DNA from: Euperipatoides rowelli
Taxonomy: Eukaryota > Onychophora > Udeonychophora > Euonychophora > Peripatopsidae
NCBI GenBank assembly: GCA_003024985.2
Contig: PXIH01S0000428.1
Reading direction: 5' to 3' (one strand)
Length of the DNA stretch: 16,042 nucleotides
Below are positions 10,244 through 16,042 of the stretch, one piece after another. Position numbers and translations under genes: made by a program. The notes under the pieces were generated by a model, which saw only the letters and a list, made by a program, of their open reading frames with translations, had not been told where the DNA came from and made no database searches. How positions within the stretch are numbered: the first letter of the stretch is position 1; each line of letters opens with the position of its first letter.

Positions 10244-10255
10244 AAAAAAATATAA

Positions 10256-10270
10256 ATTTTTCTAACACTG
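10256..10270 (-). repeat. right terminal inverted repeat
   Basis: ATTTTTCTAACACTG is the exact reverse complement of 6802-6816. It lies just outside the hairpin ACTTGCTCG-acc-GGGCGAGT (10224-10243), mirroring the arrangement at the left end. Confidence 0.6.
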
Positions 10271-11310
10271 TGCTACCGTAATATTGTTATTATCCTGATA
10301 CCAATATAGGCCTATATTTGTCTGAAAATAATATTACACAGAATAAAATATAATGTAGCCTTTTTTCGTGTCTGATTGCTATTTCTTGCTACATTGTGTT
10401 TTGCGGGGGACTTTCCTGCAGTACAAACTAAATATTGGTTAGTTATTGGTGCTTATCCTTACAGATAAGTAGCAATATCTGATCAGTAACCTGTACCTTC
10501 TGTACATTATAGAGGCCAGGATTACAATTTTCTTCGGTTAGCCATAGTCACTAAGACAAAGTACCAGACTACGGCACTTTTTCCATATCTGGTTATATCG
10601 TTCCTAATTTTATGGTTAAATTTCACTCTATTATAATTTAATTTTTTGAGTCCTATTATCATTAATTATGAGTTTTAATTTTTACTTAGGTACCATGTAA
10701 TGTTTTTGTAAAAAATCTGCAACTTAGGCAAATTATTTTTTGAAGAAAATCCTTATTGTGTTAATCCAGGTTTTATTGTAAACCTTATTTTTATTAGAAA
10801 TGTTTATTATTGCAAATATTGTATTTTTTATTTATTTTTTCAATTATTTAATAAATTATATTAGCAGTGTGAAATTCACTTCTACAAAAAAAAAACGAAA
10901 TACGGTATAAGTTTAGAATTAAGTTTTCTCAAAAAATAACATTTTTAAAATTTTGAAAAAATTCCCAAAATTTCTTTATATCATTTTTGGGGGATCATGA
11001 TATATTAGGAGTAATATAAAGGCATTCCACAATAATGAGCCTTGGATATGTTATTTTTCATTTATTTGTGATAATTTTTTTAAACTAAAGCACACACTTT
11101 TATTTTTTTCTTTAACTTTATGTAGGGGAACCTGGGAGCTTGACCACATTTACAAATAAATAATTTTTATTTTTAAAATTAGAAGCTCACATAACTGTAA
11201 ACATGATGTAACTTATAATTTCATGAGGAATGCAAATACAGTATATCAAATTTATTATTTAGCAAAAAACATATAGCTTACAAGTGGGTTAAACCACTCT
11301 CATTGAGGGA

Positions 11311-11344
11311 GGCTTGACCCATGACATGGAAGGCTTGACCCATG
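11311..11344 (+). repeat. two-copy direct repeat GGCTTGACCCATG
   Basis: The 13-mer occurs at 11311-11323 and 11332-11344 (21-base period). A related GAGCTTGACC lies at 11137-11146. These sit about 190 bases inside a TAGGGGAACCTGGGAG motif at 11123, so they may be subterminal repeats of a degraded transposon. Confidence 0.5.
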
Positions 11345-11898
11345 CAATAATAAAGCATCATGTTGGGAATTTTTTTATTATTGATAACTGAACCACCTGT
11401 TGGAAGAAGGAAACCAGTGCCAAAACTGGACATCGAGTTTTGGAAATTTTCAGTTTAAAACGTAGACTCGTATAACAGTCATTATTGGCACTTATTCCTT
11501 TTTTCTGACGATTCAATTCCGAACTTGTTTATAAACTGGCTAGTAGCTTTTGGAGTTACAGTAATTATGATGTACTTTGGATGACTTTGATAAATACTCT
11601 TTAGGAGTTCCTCATTAGTAAAAATTTGTTAGTATTGTAATTAGGCTGCATATCCATAACATCCTTAAAATTTCCATTGATATATTTTTTTTTACAAATC
11701 TTGTATAAGGTCATAATTGTATCCCTAATATGGATTTTGTGTCTTCTCACAAGCTGCTACACACAGCAGAGGCTATCAGAGAGTTCTAGCAAGCTAATCA
11801 TTTTGTTATAATAAAATAAGAGAGAGAGGGGGTGAGAGATAATAAAATAATCATTTTGCTTATTGCTGTCAGTAGGTGCTTATGACAGCCTAAGAATT

Positions 11899-11939
11899 AG
11901 ATTAGGCTATAAGAACTGTCATCTTTATTAGCCTAATCT
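11899..11939. repeat. 11-bp hairpin AGATTAGGCTA
   Basis: AGATTAGGCTA and TAGCCTAATCT pair around a loop of about 20 bases, with further weak pairing of TAA/TTA inside the loop. Confidence 0.6.
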
Positions 11940-12244
11940 TTGGACTTAACTGATAGCTCATGCTGTACATCAGAACATTATATCAGAAACTTTCCTAAGT
12001 ATTATATGATACGTGCAACATGCTGCAAGCAACATAACATGGCTGCTAACAAAACCTTCATCTCCATTTTGGTGTTCTGCTGTCTCTAGCCATCAGACAG
12101 GAAGTGGGGCTGACCACTAGGTTTGCTGTGTCCGAATATTTGGGTTCCTCTGAGACCAGACAGGGGAGTAAAATAGCTTGGTTGGTCAATCTTCTGGGTC
12201 TTCGTCTTTCTGTTACAGCCTAGCAGAGGGCCATTCTACCAGAA

Positions 12245-12311
12245 GCCATCCAATAGCTGAGCCAGAAGCAGTCGCCATTTAGCTGAGCCAAAAAAAGCCA
12301 TACAATAGCAG
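12245..12311 (+). repeat. short degenerate tandem repeat (about 25 bp, 3 units)
   Basis: Units begin GCCAT at 12245, 12273 and 12297. The first reads GCCATCCAATAGCTGAGCCA, the second GCCATTTAGCTGAGCCA and the third GCCATACAATAGCAG. The shared core AGCTGAGCCA, present in the first two, shows they arose by tandem duplication. Confidence 0.55.
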
Positions 12312-12361
12312 ATAGCCTGTCCTTGGCAGATTTTTAATCCAGGCCCCAGCATAGATCTGAG

Positions 12362-12514
12362 CTACCACCAGGTTCTGATCTCCCCACTGTAGCTTACACA
12401 AATTATCCAGCTTCCAGCCCGTGTCTCCAGTCCTGTATGTGCAAGACTACACTCGTAGTCAGCAGATGTTTCCATTGCTTCAGTAAGATCTTTCCAACTG
12501 CAGTTAGCAGCCAT
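12362..12514 (-). CDS. possible small minus-strand first exon or 50-codon frame
   Basis: An ATG at 12514 sits in a strong initiation context (CACCATGG). It opens MAANCSWKDLTEAMETSADY and runs 50 codons to TAG at 12364-12362. Within it, TGT|GTAAGC at 12398/12397 is a good splice donor after codon 39, so the frame could be a first coding exon of a minus-strand gene. The local GC content is clearly higher than the surroundings. No known domain is recognised. The initiation sequence is also part of a 13-bp inverted repeat bounding this island, so the frame may simply ride on a mobile element. Confidence 0.25.
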   Translation of the reverse strand: MAANCSWKDLTEAMETSADYECSLAHTGLETRAGSWIICVSYSGEIRTWW

Positions 12515-12515
12515 G

Positions 12516-13358
12516 GTGTCTCAAAATAAATAAACACATTCCATGAATACTCTCTCCCTCACTCATAATCTAGAATAGTCTTTTCCAAATCCTAGGTAAT
12601 ATTGTTAGTAGCCTATATACTGTACTGTTGCTGTAACCAAATATAACTAATAATCATGCTGATAAGAGTATGTTTGCTACTCTAATAAAGATATGATTTT
12701 GTTACCCAAATACTGTTGTTTGTCTCACTCCGTTACATGTATCTTACTGCATAGCTAATATATAAGCGGAAATCCCAATTGGTCCCACTCAAACTTCATT
12801 CTCACACAAACACTAGGCTTGTCACATTTGACGCAATCAGTAAAAGCAGGAATACATGCGAGCCTACTTACGATGTTTTCCCTTAGTTTATGGATAAAAG
12901 GCACCCTGTATAACCTTTTTTTTTTCATTGCATATTAGTCCTAGGCCTACTGCATATTTTATAGGAATCTATCTACAGTATTATATGAGAGTTATCTGTA
13001 TTTTTAAAATAGATTTTCATATATATTATAAAGAATAGCAAATAGTTATTTTAAGTTCTAATTCATTGTATAAACTTTGGTCTCTGATCAAAGCTTAATA
13101 TTTTAGAAGTAGTTAAATCCTATTTGCTTATGGTTTATCTGAGAAAAATCTTAAAATATATCCAAAATATTTACTTTTTAGGTTGAAAAACACTTAAGTT
13201 GCATCATTCCACACTAGACTAGCTGATTGAAACTAAGTTGGCCGTCTGAGCACTGACAGTAGCTTTAATTACCCTCTAGAGGCTAAATGCTCTCTCTCAA
13301 CACTGTACATAACCATGAAAATTTGTCTTGCTTTAAAACTGTCTCAAAATGATAAACT
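12516..13358. other. region upstream of the kinesin exon
   Basis: This should contain a 5' UTR intron and possibly the promoter and first noncoding exon of the kinesin. No TATA box, initiator or donor site stood out clearly enough to place them. TAGGCCTA occurs at 12942-12949. Confidence 0.4.
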
Positions 13359-13384
13359 GTTAGATTTTCATTTCTCTATTTCAG
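13359..13384 (+). promoter_or_regulatory. splice acceptor of 5' UTR intron
   Basis: A pyrimidine-rich tract (ttttcatttctctatttcag) ends in CAG at 13382-13384, 29 bases before the kinesin ATG. This is a standard metazoan 3' splice site. It implies that the gene's first exon, and hence its promoter, is separated from the start codon by an intron. Alternatively, transcription starts downstream of it and the site is unused. Confidence 0.6.
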
Positions 13385-13413
13385 TGGCTTAGCTAATAAG
13401 CACTTTAAAAAAG
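13385..13413 (+). other. 5' UTR part of kinesin exon
   Basis: The 29 bases between the inferred splice acceptor and the kinesin ATG contain an in-frame TAG (13390-13392), so they are untranslated in this frame. The bases just before the start are A-rich (AAAAAAG-ATG), an acceptable initiation context. If the acceptor is used, at least one noncoding exon lies further upstream. I could not locate it. Confidence 0.6.
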
Positions 13414-13644
13414 ATGTCACAAACAGATTTGACTTCGTTTTCTGATGAGGAGGAGGAAGAGGAGATCGCTGATGAGGTGAATGCCCTTGAAAACACCGAT
13501 ACGAGAAGAAATTTGATAGATTTATTTGACACTCCAATGAAAACACGATCTAGTAGCATTGAACCATCAGTTGATCAAATGAAGGTCTATTTAAGGATAC
13601 GACCTTTTACAGAAGAGGAAATCTTAAATCATCATAGTGATTTG
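13414..13644 (+). CDS. KIF20A: KIF20-type kinesin (MKLP2-like), first coding exon, partial
   Basis: These are the first 77 codons of a mitotic kinesin. Seen: an acidic stretch (DEEEEEE at residues 11-17), then RRNLIDLF near residues 31-38, then MKVYLRIRPFTEEE at 56-69. The last is the opening beta strand of a kinesin motor domain, in the form typical of the KIF20 (kinesin-6) family. The exon ends after L77 in phase 0 at a perfect gtaagt donor, so the P-loop, switch regions and stalk lie in exons outside the window. The ATG is the first after an in-frame TAG at 13390-13392. Known for the family: KIF20A is a plus-end motor that carries the chromosomal passenger complex to the central spindle for cytokinesis. 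The MSQ start and KVYLR favour KIF20A, while LRIRPFT also resembles KIF20B, so the paralogue is not settled. Reading past the donor gives only ten more codons before a stop. Confidence 0.85.
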
Positions 13645-13650
13645 GTAAGT
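13645..13650 (+). promoter_or_regulatory. splice donor of kinesin intron
   Basis: GTAAGT follows the codon for L77 (TTG|GTAAGT), an ideal U1-complementary 5' splice site in phase 0. It ends the coding exon exactly where the conserved kinesin similarity stops, and the reading frame after it loses all family likeness. Confidence 0.85.
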
Positions 13651-15488
13651 AGAACTCTACATAATAATTTTTTTTAATAGAATTATGGCTAGAGTTATCC
13701 TATTTGATGAATCAGCAATTGTTTAGTTCTAAAGCTAGCTCTCGTGTGGCTCATGCGAGAATGTAACGTTTAATCAAGTTTGTAATAGGTCTTTATTTAG
13801 GTTTGAGGGTTGATAATTTAGATAAAACCGTAAAGTTAATGGTGATTTTTAGAAGATTCAATCTCCCTTTGCCTTAGAGGTGTTACCTGCTAGATTGAGC
13901 TCTGATTTCAAATTAAGATAAAAATTAGTTTAATCTCGGAAGGGTTAAATAAATGTTGATAGCATGTTTGTTTTTTTGTTAAAATCATGTTTGTGGGCCA
14001 ATTAGACTTTGAAACAAATAACTTGATTTAATAAGATTTATTTTTATAAGCAAGTTTATATCGGCATTTAACATAAAATAATCAGTACACACTTAGTTTT
14101 TTTTAATAAGGTTTGAGGCAATCCTTAATAATTTAAATACTTTGTTCAAATTTATTGATTACAATGTTATTTATAGAGTATTTATCTTGTAAAGCTGACA
14201 GTATGTTAGGTTGGTAGATTCGGTAGTATTTCCTGATACTAGCATTTGATCAGAGACTTGAGGTACAGTATATCAGAGGTTTGGAGCAGGAATCTTCTTT
14301 TATTTCTTGAGTTTAGGAGTGGGCAGGATAGGCTACTGTTCTAGCTGAAGGTTTGCCTTAGGAGGTAGACTGCAGCGTATTATATTGCTGGCAGTTGCTT
14401 GACTAAAAAAGGATTTGACCAGCTTTTATAGTACGGTATTTGGATGAGTTGCTCGGATTTTTGAATCTTCNTGTATTATATTGATTACTACAGACATCAT
14501 TATTATGAAGCTTAGTCTTCATAGATGTCCATGTGAAGTAAGGGGTAGCTTCTAGGAATATAGATGAAGTCCCTTGGTTGTGTTTCTACAATAAGATGAA
14601 GATAGGTTTTTGACATTTTAATCATTTGATTGAAATGTTTATTTTGAGAGTTCTCTTGAAATTTTTGAAAGGTTTTTTACAATTTGAAAAATTTAAAGTT
14701 CTGCAGCTTCAAAGTCATTGTATTTGTTTTAAAAATAAATTTCCATTAAGATCGTTAGTTGATTAAAGTTTCATTCGTTCTCAAATCATTGCTGTAAAAT
14801 ATTTTTGTATTGGAAATTAGTCTTTAAATCATTTAAAGCCTATAATTACAATTGGCAGTCTGATTNAAATGTAATTTTCAGTAATCTTCAATATTTATTT
14901 TTTCATTCTGATGGTCAGGTCTTACTCTAAAAATGTTGTTTATGATATGCCAATTAAAAATAATGAATTAAAATCTTTAAACTTGTTTTTTCATAGAAAT
15001 TTGGGTTTTTGTTCTTAATGTACCCCGGTCTCCCCTATATTAGGTCTTAAAATAACAAAGAACATCAAACATTCTTCATAATTATGCGTGAGGGAATCAG
15101 TGTCTATAGAACTCTTTTTTTTCTTTTGCTGTTTAAAAACAAGTTATAGGCTATCGTAATCTAAATCATTAAATGAAATTAAATTTATTATTTTCATAAT
15201 GACATTATTTAGCTTAATAAAAATAGAAATTAAATTATTTTGCAGAGAAATTTTGAAATTTAAAAGGAATATAAGCTTATAGAATGTAGGAATAAACAAA
15301 AAAAATTCTAGTTTCAGAATGTTCTACCGTAGTTCCCTAGAGTTGCGCTAGCAATTTGTAATTACAAATGGTACATACATTTAATGATAATATAATTTGT
15401 ATCAATAAAATATAATTATCGTGGTAATAAAAATACGTTGCTTTAACCGATTTTAAGTATCTAGTTACTTTACTCGTTTCTTTTCAAA
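13651..15488 (+). other. kinesin intron, unique AT-rich part
   Basis: No further motor-domain exon was found by reading the three forward frames for expected kinesin motifs, so the intron appears to continue beyond the window end. The stretch is AT-rich, with single N calls at 14471 and 14866. It includes one transposon-end-like motif at 15019-15037, listed separately. No RNA gene was recognised. Confidence 0.55.
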
Positions 15489-16030
15489 ATGGTTTCACCC
15501 ATCTTGTCAAAAGAATGTCGAATTGATATTAAAGAAAAGGTTAATATATCAAAAAAATTAGATAACTTACAAATAGCATAAAACACATGATCATTACTTT
15601 AGAAAACACTATTGGAGTTTAAAAACACCACTATATTCATATTGAAAAAATTAATGAAACAAAAGATAATGCATCTAAAATAAAATAAATGGTTTCTCTT
15701 GCCCTCGTGATATTAGTAAGGCTGTAGAGCTTAAATCAATTAATCGCAATAAACAAAATCATTTTGAAAATCACTTAACAAATATTAAACAAGAAATAAC
15801 AAATCTAAAAAGTGAAATTCAGACACCTATCTTTCATTCTAACACTGATGAAGACTACAGAAAATCAATTTTCACATATTTCTAACCTATTGGATAGACA
15901 AAAAAGGGCAAATAATGTGTTGATATGTGGTATAGGCCTACCTGTAGTACAAACTAATGAAAGGAATATACATTTGTTTTTAAAAGATTATATTAACTTT
16001 TTTGGACTTGAAATTGAATCCACATCTTAA
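15489..16030 (+). pseudogene. decayed LINE ORF1-like protein in kinesin intron
   Basis: Three frames in succession carry protein-like segments. The first runs from the ATG at 15489 to a stop at 15579 (MVSPILSKECRIDIKEK, lysine-rich). The second is 15703-15882, with a coiled-coil-like stretch NIKQEITNLKSEI. The third is 15848-16027, with NLLDRQKRANNVLICGIGLP and then FLKDYINFFGL. The last part has the shape of the RNA-binding domain of LINE ORF1 proteins, in which a coiled coil precedes an R-x-NN-[IVL]-x-I-x-G-[IV] strand and a later FL-x-D-x-[IL] helix. The frameshifts and internal stops show it is dead. It lies in the sense direction within the kinesin intron. The ORF2 that should follow would be outside the window. 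The clade (L1-, CR1- or Jockey-like) is uncertain. Confidence 0.6.
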
Positions 16031-16042
16031 TGTTTTAAAAGA

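Larger units (their letters stand above)
9553..10254 (+). repeat. direct repeat copy 2, split by an insertion
   Basis: This is the same 300-bp unit as 8907-9209. It is interrupted at 9798-10193 by foreign sequence, after which the match resumes (ATTGATTCGGGCAACTAAAA). Apart from the insertion, the two copies are almost equal in length. The matching pattern gives the order of events: duplication first, insertion second. Confidence 0.85.
6802..10270. mobile_element. composite DNA-transposon-like element with 15-bp terminal inverted repeats
   Basis: CAGTGTTAGAAAAAT at 6802-6816 is matched without mismatch by its reverse complement at 10256-10270. The CAGTG start resembles hAT-superfamily termini. 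However, the flanking 8-mers (TCAAACAT and TGCTACCG) do not form a target-site duplication. Just inside each end are GGCAAGT/ACTTGCC palindromes, and the same motif recurs internally near 9136-9209. No transposase frame is visible in the 3.47 kb, so it would be non-autonomous or a merger of several copies. Nested inside are two 300-bp direct repeats, a LINE tail insertion and a 320-bp smaller inverted-repeat element. Confidence 0.5.
10271..12037. other. noncoding stretch
   Basis: No supportable frame. It contains the GGCTTGACCCATG repeats, the TAGGGGAACC motif at 11123, a short GA tract near 11819-11838, a pair of near-identical AATCATTTTG words flanking that tract, and the hairpin at 11899-11939. 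Confidence 0.5.
12038..12515. mobile_element. GC-richer island closed by a 13-bp inverted repeat
   Basis: CATGGCTGCTAAC at 12038-12050 recurs as its exact reverse complement at 12503-12515. The 478 bp enclosed are visibly less AT-rich than the neighbouring kilobases. The repeat does not extend outward. This could be a small foldback or MITE-like element, or a captured piece of coding DNA. No target-site duplication is obvious. Confidence 0.4.

Noticed and set aside
13651-15488. Search for a second kinesin motor exon
   Set aside because: No acceptor followed by motor-like residues was found in the forward frames, so no exon is called. A short exon could still be missed by eye.
15837-15847. 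TTCTAACACTG, an 11-base match to the right inverted repeat of the 6802-10270 element
   Set aside because: It lies inside the LINE ORF1 reading frame and has no adjoining hairpin or A-run, so a chance match is more likely than a third transposon end.
1-16042. CRISPR array, bacterial operon or phage system
   Set aside because: Splice sites, a kinesin exon, LINE fossils and very low coding density show nuclear animal DNA. No regularly spaced identical repeats with unique spacers are present.

Overview
This window is AT-rich, intron- and repeat-laden animal genomic DNA with a few scattered N calls. Three things point to a metazoan: the start of a split kinesin gene with textbook splice sites, decayed non-LTR retrotransposons, and inverted-repeat transposon remnants. 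The many TAGGCCTA and TACnGTA palindromes and the low GC suggest a marine invertebrate, possibly an echinoderm-like deuterostome. That last step is an impression and cannot be proven from this sequence.

Layout. Positions 1-2870 are AT-rich intergenic sequence with two clean hairpins. Positions 2872-3377 hold a protein-like stretch on the minus strand that I cannot identify, overlapping a large imperfect inverted repeat. Positions 3378-5080 are low-complexity sequence, with one possible hAT-type transposon end near 3760. Positions 5085-5500 carry the ruin of a CR1/Jockey-like LINE endonuclease domain (GGGV, YRPPN and GDFNVPN motifs, with stops and frameshifts). Positions 6802-10270 are bounded by a perfect 15-bp inverted repeat and look like a composite DNA-transposon-like element. 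Inside it are two ~300-bp direct repeats, a 96-bp tandem unit with poly-G and GA tracts, and several GGCAAGT hairpins. One repeat copy is split by a ~396-bp reverse-oriented LINE tail flanked by an AATT duplication. A second small element (7077-7396) is nested within it.

Positions 10271-13384 are noncoding, apart from a GC-richer island at 12038-12515 closed by a 13-bp inverted repeat. That island contains a short minus-strand frame with a strong initiation context and a good splice donor. Positions 13385-13644 are one exon of a KIF20-type (MKLP2) mitotic kinesin: a short 5' UTR, the start codon and 77 codons reaching the first beta strand of the motor domain. Its intron runs to the end of the window and contains a broken LINE ORF1 (15489-16030).

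The only gene I can name with confidence is the kinesin. The rest is mainly a record of several layers of transposon insertion and decay in its upstream flank and first coding intron.
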